Shown here in pieces: positions 24,001-29,643 of a stretch of 64,000 nucleotides of DNA. Numbering within the stretch: position 1 is the first letter of the stretch; every line of letters starts with the position of its first letter. Origin of the DNA: Notospermus geniculatus. Taxonomy: Eukaryota; Nemertea; Pilidiophora; Heteronemertea; Lineidae. The DNA lies in the NCBI GenBank assembly GCA_002633025.1, contig NMRB01000624.1, positions 47,892 to 111,891 on the forward strand. Reading direction: 5' to 3'. The translations under genes were made by a program, and so were the position numbers. The notes below the pieces were generated by a model. It ran no database searches and was not told the DNA's origin. It saw only the letters and a list, made by a program, of their open reading frames with translations.

Positions 24001-27000
24001 AGTACAACACACAAACTTTGTGTGCAAGTGTATCAAGAGAACCAAGATCAAAGCCCTGCAATGGGGCATGGCCCATCACCTGCATCAGAGTTGCCAAATG
24101 ATTGACGACAGCCTCAAACTGAAACATTTGGTCAGAATTTCAGTGTACAAGTTTTTCTTCCCCAGGGTATTGTCCAGTTGATAACATTCTCCATCCTGCT
24201 GGTAGTGGTGGATATCCACAGTACTGGTGGGTCCATCGTTGACGTGCTCCCCTTCATGAAGAAGAAGGTTGCAATGCGGCCCGCAGACAACCAGGACGTG
24301 CCGCTGTTAGAGGATTCAGATGTTAAGAGTGAACGTGAAAAAGTCAACAGTATCCCAGCTGAGAGTGCAGAGAAGGTACAGTTCCCCCTCGCTATTACGA
24401 ACCCTTCGAGGTCCAAGGGTTACGTTCGTACTAACGCTGAGTTCGTAATAGCGAGGATTTACATACATGTCATGAAATTTTGGGAGCCAGACGTTGGGTC
24501 CATAAAATCCAGGAGTTCGTAAGAGCAAGGGTGCACTGTACTTCGCGATACGTGTCAACCAGTAGTAGGAATAATTTTCTTACGACCCTCATAGTTGACC
24601 CTAGCTGATCCAGCTGCCCCCCTGCTGGTGCCACCACTTTCTTCAAAGTGTCAGTTGGGGAAGCAGTTCAAGCTGATTCCAACTACTGTTATGAATGGGA
24701 AATCCAATAGGCATGGGACTACTGAACCAAAATCACATGCCCTGAAGTAGGCAGTATTGCCGAAAGCTCAGTTTAAATATAAAGCTGATCTAAAAATGAT
24801 GTCTGAAGACATTTTGAAATATTCATTCTGACAAAGATCAACATGGCGATTTCGAAATTTTACTTCTGAACTATTTCTTTTCTCAGCCTCCAATTGTCCT
24901 CAACAATGTAAGGAAGATGTACAAGAAGCGTCAGCCTGGTTATTGTTCGTGCTGCCGAGGATTAATACCGTTAAAATCCCCAGCAGTGAGGAATGTGTCG
25001 TTCGCAGTCGAGAAGGGAGAAGTGTTCGGTTTGCTTGGACCAAATGGAGCAGGGAAAACAACAACGCTGAACATGATCTTAGCAGAGACGGCGCCAGATA
25101 CTGGACGGGTAAGCAACTCTACTGCTTCTCTTCACAGATAAACAGGCCCAATCCTTCGGCTTCCCAATATCAAGTCATTAACTCATTTGATAAATTTTTG
25201 ATTCCAAGATTGACATACCTTTATCCCCGTACCTTCCGCAGAAAGTACGCTTCAGTTCATTGCGTATGGTACGGGTGCCTCTTCTGCATGACATCTGCGT
25301 ACCACAGGCGAATGACGTTACGTCTTCACTGCGTGCCTTCCACGGTGGTGCACGACGTCCGAGAAAGATACGAGGACGACACACGCATGACGCTGCATGT
25401 GGTACGCGGATGGTGTGCGGCGTGGAAGGGAGGTAAATTTTGCAACATACTGTAGATGGGTATAATTTATGACCAGCAGGAAAAAGAATACTGGTATTTC
25501 TGTTTTCTGCAGGTTTTTGTTGGTGGACATGACATCCGATCAAGTCTCTCCGAAGCCTATCAAGCTCTAGGCTACTGTCCACAGCATGATCCGCTCTGGG
25601 ATGACGTCACACTGGAGGAACATATCCAATGTTACGCAGCAGTCAGGGGCATTCCAAACGATCATATAGAACCCCTCACGAAATAGTAAGTCGTTACACA
25701 CAGAATGTGGACAATAACGGTCATTGACTGAATTTAGTAAGTCATTACACATTACACACAGAATGTGGACAGTAATGCTGATTGACTGAATAGTAAGTCA
25801 TTACACATTACACATAGAATGTGGACAATAATGCTGATTGACTAATAGTACATGTAAGTCATTAAACGTTACACCCAGATGTGTTGAAAGGGGTGACAGA
25901 CCATCCTCCCACAGTAGGGCTTTGGTCTCGTTCCTCTTCATACACTCCACACAAAGCCCTGCTGAAATTGGGCCTCCCAGGCAAGCATGAGGCGGTCAGA
26001 AAACCATTGCCCAATCAGAATGCAGCATTTTCAGGGTGTCAGTATTAAAAAATTATGACTCATAATAACAATCAAAAATAATAAGAATCTTTCCTATACA
26101 CAGGAAGAACGTCTGTGATAAAATTCAGTCAATTTTGGAAAGATGTACATGTAAGTGATTTGTCATGTTTGTAAAGCACAAAACTTTAAAATCAAACGGC
26201 GTGAAACCACGAAACTTTACTTCTCCAAGTTATCCTTAAAATACAGGGAGTGCAACTGGAGTATGGAACAGCCACATCACATTCACTGGCTGTTGTATTT
26301 CAGCAGGGGTTTGTGTGAGCGGATAAAGAGGAGCGAGGTAAAAACCCCTGCTGTGGGAGGATGTGACAGACTTATCATGAGGCGGCATGTCATGATAGCA
26401 TTTTGTGTTGTGTAGGTGGACAAGGGTGAAAAAAGACAATGCAAAATGCATTGCCCAGCGCCATGGTGGCGGTAGTCTTGTCACCGGCTTGATAATGCCG
26501 ATAAGCTAAGGCTCTGCCGTGGTTTGTGTAGTAACATGCGTTTTCAAAAAAGCAACAAAATTACACGGAATGCAGCTGATATCAAGTCCTACAACAATCT
26601 GCTGTCATTTCTTGAAAGTACATATAATCAGTGATTTTACTTGTTTTCTTTATGTTAAGCTTTCTCGAGTCACTTAAACTTGGTGACCATGCCAAGAAGA
26701 CAGCCAAGACTCTCTCTGGTGGAACGAAGAGAAAGGTAGGCCTCGCTTGATATCCACAAACTGATCACAAATTTGGAGGGCATGATATGTAGTGTTTGCT
26801 GACAAAAGTTAGGCTCGCCTTCTTCCATGTAATCCGGAAAACGTTTTTAAAGAAAACCAGACAATTGTCACGACGTCCCTTTACCCTCATCACCTCCCTT
26901 TACCTGTTTCAGTTATGCTACATTTTAAGTATGTTGGGCAACCCTCAGATTGTCCTCATGGATGAACCCTCTACAGGCATGGACCCGAAATCAAAAAGGT

Positions 27001-29643
27001 TTTTATGGTAGGTAGAGATAGAGCACAAATAATTCCTGCCAAAGGAAAATGTGGCCATTGAAAATGGCGAAGTCAATGGTTGATCTACAACCTGTAATTT
27101 TCTCGAATGAAGAGAGCCAATAGGAGTAGTCAGCCGCACGTATTTCCAACAGATGGCAGCACAGTTCTAGCGGACCAATACAAAAGAAACTTCTCTTGAT
27201 TGGTGCTCAATCAAGAATGAATGGGTCCGCAATATGCATTGAATTGGGCCGTAGTGACACCTATTGGTCAACTCACTGACAGCTCCTATTATTTCCATGG
27301 GAGTCTTACTGAGACAGGTTGGACAATTAAGTTTGCAGCTTCATCAATTTGTGAAAAAATATGATTCTATTTCCTCTTAATGCCTTCAATTATCTTTTAG
27401 GAACACGATAAGTGACACATTCGCTGGCAGTAACAAAGGGGCAATCCTGACAACGCATTACATGGATGAGGCAGACGTCCTCTGCTCCAGAGTTGGGATC
27501 ATGGTTAATGGCCTTCTACAGTAGGTATTGACTGTGTGAGACCAGCGCTAGTGGCAGTTTAACAATAATCTATAATCCTTCGCTTGGCTTTGACCTGATG
27601 TGAGTCGGCAAAAAAATTTGCCGCCATAGTGCTCAAATTTCATGTACCGTAAACAGGCTCTGCAGAATTTCTTTCTTAACTCTTTCATCCCTAGGCGATT
27701 TTTTCACCGCGACTCCCAGATCCTAAGCGATTTTCTGAAGAAAAAATATTTCAGGATTTAAAAAAAAAACTACTTACCCAATCTTATATTGTGGAAAATT
27801 GGGTTTAGGGGTGGACGGATATACTCGTTCATAGGATTTGAGAATGATTTTGGGGACCGGATATATCCGTCCGTAGGGCTGAAAGAGTTAAAAGGTCTGA
27901 CTGCAAGGAAAATTTTGGGCATTCTGCATGCCTTGGCATGTTGGTTCAGTGGAGTGAAATTATGAGGTGCTTCAGCATTTGACCAGTCATTCTGTGGCAC
28001 AACTACATGTACCTGACGTACAACAATTCAAGTACCACTGCGAGTTGACTTGATGGTGTTGTGACTGTTACAATGCTCTATCTTTTCAGATGTATTGGTT
28101 CAACTCAACACTTGAAAGGCAAGTTTGGCAGTGGATACATCCTGGAGTTGAAGGTCGATGCCAGCATTCCAACAAAGCTTGAGGAACTGAAGGCGCAAGT
28201 TAACGGCTTTGTTATGGAGCATTTCCCACACGCTGTCCTGATGGAAGGATTTGGCAACAGGTCAACGTACAAGATCTTAAAGGATGATATTCATTCACTG
28301 GCTAGCGTTTTTGCAGCTTTGGAGGATGGTATGTTTATTGCATGGACAGCAGGGTGTCTGCAAGTCTTAAAAAGACTTAAATTTGGAACTTCCATTTTCA
28401 AGGCCTTTAACAGTTTTACATTTGAAAATTTTTATAAGGTCTTAAAATTGTCTTGAAGTCAAAATTTTAAGATTTTGACTTCAAGACAAGTTTAAAAGTT
28501 ATTGGTGTTTTTTCGACTGATGTTTGTGTAGGCCTAGGTTTTATTTGGGCCAACCTGCATTCAAGTGAATACCTGTACCAAATTAACAGACAATGGGAAA
28601 AGATGAGATAAGTCTTCCCCTTCACTGCCTGGCATCCCCAGGGATCTGTTTTGGTGCTTCATTTGGAAGAAAATAGTCTTAAATTTTACCGATACTTGGT
28701 CTTAAAAAGGTCTTAAATTTGGTGCTCCACGGGCTATCGACACCCTGGACAGGCATATTCAAAATATTAGACACCACAGATGAGAACTGCCTTTGCCTTT
28801 GATTTTCGGCATTTGTCTCAAGGCCATCTTTGCCTCTAGTTGAATAATCAAACCATACTACGTGTATAACCACTACACATTGACTGGCTAAGGTCTACAG
28901 TATCAACGAACCTGACTCTTTTTAGCCAGGTTCCGTCGCATTGGACGGTAAGCTGTGGTGCCTTACACCTTGTGCCTTTGCAAGGGCAAGAAAAAGACCT
29001 CATCCAAGTGAGGAACATGAGTACCGTATTTTCGCGACTATAGGGCGCACCCCCTAATTTCACCCCAAATCTTTGACGAAATCCATACATAAGACGCACT
29101 GCCGTATAAGGCGCAGTCCCGTCAGTGAATGCTTCAGTGCATATTGTACACATACAGTGTATGACTGCTCAGTGTGCATTGACCGTTCGTGGTAACAACA
29201 CCCAACATGATTGATAGGCCTAATTACAATTGTCGGACTCAAGCCACAGATAAGGCGCACCACCCTATAAGGCACACCCCCAATTTTAGACCCTTCTTCA
29301 AGGAAAAAGGCAGCGCCTTATAGCCCGAAAATTACGGTAACTTGAGATGGCTTCTTCCATACTTACCAGGGCCAATAATGCTTTGGCATCGGCTCTGATG
29401 GAAAAATCTGATCTGATACAATACAATACTCTTTTTGAGTTCGTGAGTTATTCAGGAATCTTGGTGCCTTCATTGTTTCATTCTAATGTATTGTGCTTTT
29501 CAGCAAAGACCACAATGAACATCGAAGAGTACAGCTTCAGCCAGTCAACACTTGAACAGGTCTTCCTCAACTTTGCAAAGACCCAGCAAATCCTGGACGA
29601 AGACCCCAATGCAATGAATACAGTAACATCTGTAGCAGTTTAA
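2870..29643 (+). CDS. ABCA5: ABCA5-like ABC transporter, multi-exon, 5' end outside window
   Basis: A full-size ABCA transporter: two membrane domains each followed by an ATP-binding domain, expected to move lipid or sterol across endolysosomal or plasma membranes (family knowledge). About 29 exons are seen, listed separately. Order: end of ectodomain 1, TMD1 with AEKEKK before the TM bundle, NBD1 (Walker [10 protein letters not shown], signature LSGGQ, Walker [13 protein letters not shown]), linker, TM7, ectodomain 2, TMD2, NBD2 ([38 protein letters not shown]) and C-terminal [18 protein letters not shown]5 rather than ABCA1/3 is supported by [16 protein letters not shown] after NBD1, [21 protein letters not shown] and the closing EEYSFSQ block. 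The first exons are absent, two internal exons were not found, one exon carries a frameshift, and three NBD1 exons are tandemly duplicated. Confidence 0.88.
3100..3508. mobile_element. MITE with 12-bp direct flanks
   Basis: 409 bp with inverted ends GTTAGTGATAAAACCCGGAA / TTCCGGGTTTTATCACTAAC. The 12 bp CAATTCCTAATG stand directly on both sides (3088-3099, 3509-3520). A 9-12-bp target duplication fits Mutator-like or similar elements better than the TA/TTAA types seen elsewhere here. The interior is AT-rich, no ORF. Confidence 0.87.
3521..5073. other. ABCA5 intron sequence without recognised gene
   Basis: Mostly unique AT-rich sequence. Around 4780-5060 a stretch rich in gttgc/gcaac resembles the interior of the TAA-type MITEs. 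The exon needed to bridge the phase gap between 3071 and 6887 was not found here. Confidence 0.5.
5074..5768. repeat. Duplicated intron segment ending at N
   Basis: Nearly identical to 6168-6886. It stops in tttctc just before N (5769), exactly where the second copy continues with the splice acceptor ag and the exon at 6887. This is the clearest sign that a single N marks overlapping contig ends. Confidence 0.92.
5770..6050. repeat. Foldback repeat with accccaaccggggtc core
   Basis: A large palindrome (ctctagaaaagac / tcttttctagag centre near 5850) with two extra tandem copies of the right arm, each carrying gaccccggttggggtcgaaaatt. Same family as 12968-13158, 15423-15612, 32360 and 36460. 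Confidence 0.85.
6168..6886. repeat. Duplicated intron segment, second copy
   Basis: Second copy of 5074-5768, contiguous with the ABCA5 exon at 6887. Confidence 0.92.
6887..7135 (+). CDS. ABCA5: ABCA5 exon: TM2 region with AEKEKKIRE motif
   Basis: Acceptor tttctcag at 6885-6886; a second possible acceptor ends at 6908. Encodes a hydrophobic helix ([19 protein letters not shown]) followed by [15 protein letters not shown], the hallmark after the first ABCA ectodomain. It ends in the middle of a Trp codon (donor gtatgt) that the next exon completes. Neither acceptor matches the phase of the 2870-3071 exon. Confidence 0.85.
7453..7820. mobile_element. MITE-like element in ABCA5 intron
   Basis: Imperfect inverted ends AATGGGGAACCTGC and GCGGGTTCCTCATT enclose about 370 bp. 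The ends resemble aatgaggaacc(a/g)gcggaac at 17695 and 23457, so it is one dispersed family. Confidence 0.6.
7849..8092 (+). CDS. ABCA5: ABCA5 exon: TMD1 helices
   Basis: Acceptor cattttcag, donor gtaagt; 244 nt complete the split Trp and end in phase 0. Three hydrophobic stretches surround [15 protein letters not shown], matching the PLFKKSKHVG block of ABCA5. Confidence 0.88.
8222..8370. mobile_element. Foldback MITE in ABCA5 intron
   Basis: 149 bp, nearly all of it two inverted arms of about 60 bp (TGGGCCGTATGCACCAA outermost; centre near 8290). No coding content. Confidence 0.85.
8529..8640. repeat. Foldback-family fragment
   Basis: The arms gatcccagaggtgaatc / acctctgggatctc form a hairpin, followed by gcctgaggaagaccccgattggggtc and ttcggagacgact. 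A related half copy lies at 8115-8215. Confidence 0.75.
8779..8895 (+). CDS. ABCA5: ABCA5 exon: TMD1
   Basis: 117 nt in phase 0 between acceptor catgtttcag and donor gtatat. Encodes [11 protein letters not shown], then [19 protein letters not shown]. The open frame extends upstream to 8668, but the phase of the preceding exon and the consensus acceptor favour this start. Confidence 0.75.
9118..9220 (-). repeat. tRNA-like SINE head
   Basis: On the minus strand TGGCCTAGTGG (A box) and GGGTTCGATTC (B box) stand about 60 bp apart, as in a class-II (Leu/Ser-like) tRNA with a long variable arm. The acceptor stem does not pair well, so this is probably a tRNA-derived repeat, not a working tRNA. Confidence 0.6.
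9378..9525 (+). CDS. ABCA5: ABCA5 exon: last TMD1 helix
   Basis: Acceptor gttccag, donor gtgag. Ends [14 protein letters not shown], which matches the YLDQVIPGE position at the end of TMD1. Ends in phase 1. The exon expected next (the region with PSYW in vertebrates) was not found between 9526 and 10073. Confidence 0.83.
9553..9862. mobile_element. MITE with TAA target duplication
   Basis: 310 bp, ends AGCTGCGTTTACC and GGTAAACGTAGCT, TAA at 9550-9552 and 9863-9865. The interior repeats ggaatgcggatc near both ends. Same target type as 284-776 but unrelated ends. Confidence 0.82.
10074..10210 (+). CDS. ABCA5: ABCA5 exon: linker before NBD1
   Basis: 137 nt coding for a polar linker from MDKREN to [11 protein letters not shown]. 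The last residues match the conserved GKEAIR that opens NBD1. Acceptor gtttcag, donor gtattc; ends in phase 2. Confidence 0.8.
10425..10471 (+). CDS. ABCA5: ABCA5 exon: NBD1 beta strands
   Basis: A 47-nt exon encoding [15 protein letters not shown], between acceptor aattcag and donor gtaagt. It completes the split Arg codon of the previous exon and ends in phase 1, as the Walker A exon requires. Confidence 0.82.
10768..10901 (+). CDS. ABCA5: ABCA5 exon: NBD1 Walker A
   Basis: Encodes [19 protein letters not shown], then [12 protein letters not shown] and the strand MIYGY. The P-loop GHNGAGKTT is intact. Acceptor ttgcag, donor gtgagt; ends in phase 0. Confidence 0.93.
10960..11530 (+). repeat. 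tRNA-derived SINE split by a MITE
   Basis: Begins near tggtgcaatggaaacatcg (A-box-like) and gaggttccacgtttgatcccc (B-box-like), then gtgactctctctgacagcgc and ttcctcctgcagtac. The body is interrupted at 11110-11442 and resumes with tatagagctaacaatgcggt. Relatives: 21947-22130 (+) and 59690-59910 (-). Confidence 0.75.
11110..11442. mobile_element. MITE nested in a SINE
   Basis: Ends AGGTATCCCACCGACGTCA and TGACGTCACGTGGGAAACCTC, with ctatag duplicated at the flanks. The uninterrupted SINE at 59690-59910 (minus strand) reads gtctatagagctaa, the empty site. The interior contains aaaatggcgg and catcttg motifs, no ORF. Confidence 0.82.
11650..11804 (+). CDS. ABCA5: ABCA5 exon: NBD1 Q-loop, with frameshift
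   Basis: Reads DISDPNEVY, then hits a stop near 11680. The frame resumes at 11682 with [20 protein letters not shown] and [12 protein letters not shown]. The exon is 155 nt, although the exons on both sides need a multiple of three, so two extra bases (or one missing) lie around 11671-11682. The Q-loop CPQE is intact. This is either a sequencing error or a disabled allele. Confidence 0.8.
12276..12395 (+). CDS. ABCA5: ABCA5 NBD1 signature exon, copy 1
   Basis: 120 nt in phase 0, acceptor gtatcag, donor gtaagt. Encodes [18 protein letters not shown], then the ABC signature [16 protein letters not shown]. It differs from copy 2 at one residue (GDKA against GEKA). Confidence 0.88.
12968..13158. 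repeat. Near-perfect foldback element, copy 1
   Basis: About 190 bp palindrome: gataagatacataaagtcg outermost, accccaaccggggtctt inside, centre gaatgattc near 13060. It lies in the intron before the Walker B exon. Its counterpart in the tandem repeat is at 15423-15612. Confidence 0.9.
13205..13345 (+). CDS. ABCA5: ABCA5 NBD1 Walker B exon, copy 1, with 2-bp insertion
   Basis: Walker B and D-loop ([20 protein letters not shown]) are present, but two extra bases after the KKDR codons (gatcgtatgtc, against gatcgtgtc in copy 2) shift the frame and give an early stop before the H-loop. Copy 1 is 141 nt, copy 2 is 139 nt. Confidence 0.85.
13867..13957 (+). CDS. ABCA5: ABCA5 exon after H-loop, copy 1
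   Basis: 91 nt encoding [20 protein letters not shown], then [11 protein letters not shown], the region after the H-loop that in ABCA5 precedes the regulatory extension of NBD1. Acceptor ttccag, donor gtaagc. Confidence 0.86.
14707..14826 (+). CDS. ABCA5: ABCA5 NBD1 signature exon, copy 2
   Basis: Same 120-nt exon as 12276-12395 with intact [16 protein letters not shown], acceptor tatcag and donor gtaagt. Joined with 15660-15798 and 16519-16609 it gives a continuous NBD1. Confidence 0.9.
15423..15612. repeat. Near-perfect foldback element, copy 2
   Basis: Copy of 12968-13158 in the tandem duplicate. The identity implies that the element was present before the duplication. Confidence 0.9.
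15660..15798 (+). CDS. ABCA5: ABCA5 NBD1 Walker B and H-loop exon, copy 2
   Basis: 139 nt, fully open: [20 protein letters not shown], then the H-loop [16 protein letters not shown]. Acceptor tatacag, donor gtttga. Glu in DEPSAG and His in TTHF are intact, so the catalytic residues of NBD1 are present. Confidence 0.92.
15902..16095 (+). mobile_element. TTAA-flanked MITE inside ABCA5 intron copy 2
   Basis: 194 bp with perfect 15-bp inverted ends (AGATAATGTATCACG) and TTAA on both sides (15898-15901, 16096-16099). The tandem copy 1 has the empty site with a single TTAA near 13444. TTAA targets are typical of piggyBac-type elements. It has no coding content. Confidence 0.93.
16519..16609 (+). 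CDS. ABCA5: ABCA5 exon after H-loop, copy 2
   Basis: 91 nt with the same peptide as copy 1 ([20 protein letters not shown]). It ends in a Thr codon split with the 17161 exon. Confidence 0.9.
16917..17100 (-). repeat. tRNA-like SINE
   Basis: On the minus strand GGTGGTGTAGTGCTGG (A-box-like) and CAGGTTTGAATCCCA (B-box-like), then gtctgagactttgggcaagt, a common SINE layout in invertebrates. Confidence 0.65.
17161..17300 (+). CDS. ABCA5: ABCA5 exon: NBD1 C-terminal extension
   Basis: Encodes [20 protein letters not shown] and, further on, [15 protein letters not shown]. The last block matches VYSLPFKDMDKFSG of ABCA5. Acceptor gtttcag, donor gtgaat; phase fits both neighbours. Confidence 0.9.
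17559..17681 (+). CDS. ABCA5: ABCA5 exon: [12 protein letters not shown]
   Basis: 123 nt encoding GLFAKFES, a polar stretch and [20 protein letters not shown]. The YGVS-LE-VF-KLE pattern closes the first half of ABCA5-type transporters. Donor gtaaga. Confidence 0.92.
18186..18298 (+). repeat. 49-bp tandem duplication of a splice acceptor
   Basis: The stretch from about ttcacccaa through the polypyrimidine tract, cag, and the first 16 exon bases occurs twice, 49 bp apart (acceptors before 18235 and 18284). Since 49 is not a multiple of three, only the downstream acceptor keeps the frame. Confidence 0.93.
18284..18760 (+). CDS. ABCA5: ABCA5 exon: inter-half linker and TM7
   Basis: 477 nt. An acidic linker ([17 protein letters not shown]) leads to [20 protein letters not shown] and the hydrophobic helix [14 protein letters not shown] of TM7, then the start of ectodomain 2 ([11 protein letters not shown]). 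The acceptor was chosen at 18284 because the duplicated upstream acceptor (18235) gives a stop within 20 codons. Confidence 0.92.
18827..19106. mobile_element. MITE in ABCA5 intron
   Basis: 280 bp with inverted ends AACTGCTTCACTTTGTAGAA / TTTTACGAAGTGAAGCAGTT, and caacagatggc repeated inverted inside. Confidence 0.75.
19251..19390 (+). CDS. ABCA5: ABCA5 exon: ectodomain 2
   Basis: 140 nt: [20 protein letters not shown], then [20 protein letters not shown]. Acceptor ttttctag, donor gtaagc; phase 0 out. It corresponds to the ABCA5 ectodomain stretch around LISFFTSQNIMV. Confidence 0.86.
20034..20297 (+). CDS. ABCA5: ABCA5 exon: ectodomain 2 end and TM8
   Basis: 264 nt, phase 0. [20 protein letters not shown] matches the FAAVFNSTMVYSLPIL stretch of ABCA5, followed by the helix [20 protein letters not shown]. 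Acceptor atttcag, donor gtaagc. Confidence 0.9.
20386..20653. mobile_element. MITE in ABCA5 intron
   Basis: 268 bp with long imperfect inverted ends (AAAGTTTGATTCACCCAAAC left; GGGTGAATCAAACTTT right). A half copy with the same acttgggactttgcccat type sequence lies at 22360-22440. Confidence 0.8.
20784..20915 (+). CDS. ABCA5: ABCA5 exon: TMD2 coupling helix and TM
   Basis: 132 nt: [20 protein letters not shown] (matching YTQLKLSGLLPSAYW of ABCA5), then [16 protein letters not shown]. Acceptor tctccag, donor gtaaga. Confidence 0.9.
21405..21557 (+). CDS. ABCA5: ABCA5 exon: TMD2 helices
   Basis: 153 nt: [20 protein letters not shown], then [20 protein letters not shown]. The short FPFKKHET loop matches FTFKKILNT of ABCA5. 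Acceptor cctgcag, donor gtaagt. Confidence 0.9.
21597..21880. mobile_element. TA-flanked MITE
   Basis: 284 bp with ends CCGTATACGCAAATATTTTC / GAAAATATTTGCGTATACGG and TA on both sides. The gcgaa/ttcgc-rich interior resembles the 59947-60514 element. Confidence 0.85.
21947..22130 (+). repeat. SINE, 5' truncated
   Basis: B-box GGGTTCGATCTCC, then gcgactctctgacagcag, cagtttcctcctgcaatac and gtctatagagctaataatgc, as in the 59690-59910 SINE. The A-box part is missing. Confidence 0.75.
22445..22688. mobile_element. MITE with ATA flanks
   Basis: 244 bp, ends AGCCTAGTTTATACTTTGA and TCGAAGTATAAATTAGGCT, ATA on both sides, CG-rich interior (ggcgtcggacgcccg). Confidence 0.82.
22739..22873 (+). CDS. 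ABCA5: ABCA5 exon: TMD2 helices
   Basis: 135 nt: [14 protein letters not shown], then [20 protein letters not shown], matching the FCIIIPIYPLLGCL stretch in ABCA5. Acceptor ttttccag, donor gtaggt. Confidence 0.9.
23176..23292 (+). CDS. ABCA5: ABCA5 exon: TMD2 loop
   Basis: 117 nt: [20 protein letters not shown], then [17 protein letters not shown]. Acceptor ctttcag, donor gtgagt; phase 0. Confidence 0.86.
23315..24015 (+). repeat. SINE-like repeat interrupted by a MITE
   Basis: The part 23315-23455 (tagcctagcgattatcacg, gcatttgaaca, then accttgtgctttt) and 23885-24015 (gcaagtaaaagacc, catccaag, ggaacatgag) line up with one uninterrupted copy at about 28900-29020 and 48030-48130. The insert 23457-23890 has aatgaggaaccggcgg-type ends. 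Confidence 0.65.
24166..24375 (+). CDS. ABCA5: ABCA5 exon: last TM and linker before NBD2
   Basis: 210 nt: [20 protein letters not shown] is the last transmembrane helix. A charged cytosolic linker with [18 protein letters not shown] follows (compare EDEDVKAERLKV in ABCA5). Donor gtacag. Confidence 0.9.
24887..25108 (+). CDS. ABCA5: ABCA5 exon: NBD2 Walker A
   Basis: 222 nt: [20 protein letters not shown], a CSCC cysteine cluster, then [21 protein letters not shown]-loop intact. The Cys cluster recalls the CQCCEEKP stretch before NBD2 of vertebrate ABCA5. Confidence 0.95.
25513..25685 (+). CDS. ABCA5: ABCA5 exon: NBD2 Q-loop
   Basis: 173 nt: [20 protein letters not shown], then [20 protein letters not shown]. 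The Q-loop is YCPQHDPLW. The donor (ata|gtaagt) leaves a Tyr codon split with the next exon. Confidence 0.93.
25682..25875 (+). repeat. Tandem repeats carrying copies of the splice donor
   Basis: Three to four imperfect copies of a roughly 60-bp unit with tagtaagtc, attacac, gaatgtggaca and attgactga. The first copy contains the real donor of the 25513-25685 exon; the next two repeat tagtaagtc exactly and the last is degraded. Confidence 0.88.
25897..26372 (+). mobile_element. MITE-like inverted-repeat element in ABCA5 intron
   Basis: Inverted ends around gacagaccatcctcccacag (left) and the complement ctgtgggaggatgtgacaga (right) bound about 475 bp without coding content. Related catcctcccacagcaggg stretches occur near 13499 and 16153. 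Confidence 0.6.
26660..26735 (+). CDS. ABCA5: ABCA5 exon: NBD2 signature, copy A
   Basis: 76 nt: [20 protein letters not shown], ending GGTKRK. The signature reads LSGGTKRK, closer to canonical LSGGQ than the LPAGIKRK of human ABCA5. Acceptor tgttaag, donor gtaggc. The same exon recurs at 45781. Confidence 0.93.
26913..27007 (+). CDS. ABCA5: ABCA5 exon: NBD2 Walker B, copy A
   Basis: 95 nt: [20 protein letters not shown], then [12 protein letters not shown]. Walker B VLMDEP and D-loop are intact. Acceptor gtttcag; ends inside a Trp codon. Confidence 0.95.
27401..27520 (+). CDS. ABCA5: ABCA5 exon: NBD2 H-loop, copy A
   Basis: 120 nt: [20 protein letters not shown], then [20 protein letters not shown]. 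The H-loop His is in [10 protein letters not shown]. Acceptor cttttag, donor gtaggt. Confidence 0.95.
27680..27887 (+). mobile_element. TTAA-flanked MITE, copy A
   Basis: 208 bp between TTAA at 27676 and 27888, with inverted ends CTCTTTCATCCCTA and TAGGGCTGAAAGAG. It is also present at 46799-47007 in the other ABCA5 3' copy, so it predates the split of the copies. TTAA suggests piggyBac-type mobilisation. Confidence 0.85.
28090..28328 (+). CDS. ABCA5: ABCA5 exon: post-NBD2 regulatory domain, copy A
   Basis: 239 nt: [20 protein letters not shown], then [20 protein letters not shown] and [11 protein letters not shown]. Matches CIGTVQHLKSKFGKGYFLEIK of ABCA5. Acceptor tttcag, donor gtatgt. Confidence 0.95.
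29024..29337 (+). mobile_element. TA-flanked MITE with precise empty site in copy B
   Basis: 314 bp starting CCGTATTTTCGCG and ending AAAATTACGG, flanked by TA on both sides. In the other ABCA5 copy (near 48131) the sequence reads catgag-TA-gcttgag with no insert. TA duplication suggests Tc1/mariner-type mobilisation. Similar 'gactataaggcgcac' repeats are widespread in animals. Confidence 0.9.
29504..29643 (+). CDS. ABCA5: ABCA5 last coding exon, copy A
   Basis: [20 protein letters not shown], then [20 protein letters not shown] and the stop taa. The EEYSFSQ-TLEQVF block is diagnostic for the ABCA5 C-terminus. Acceptor cttttcag. Confidence 0.95.

Noticed and set aside
24943-25455. 170-residue ORF overlapping the NBD2 Walker A exon
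   Set aside because: It is another frame of the exon and runs into the intron; the Walker A frame is clearly the coding one.
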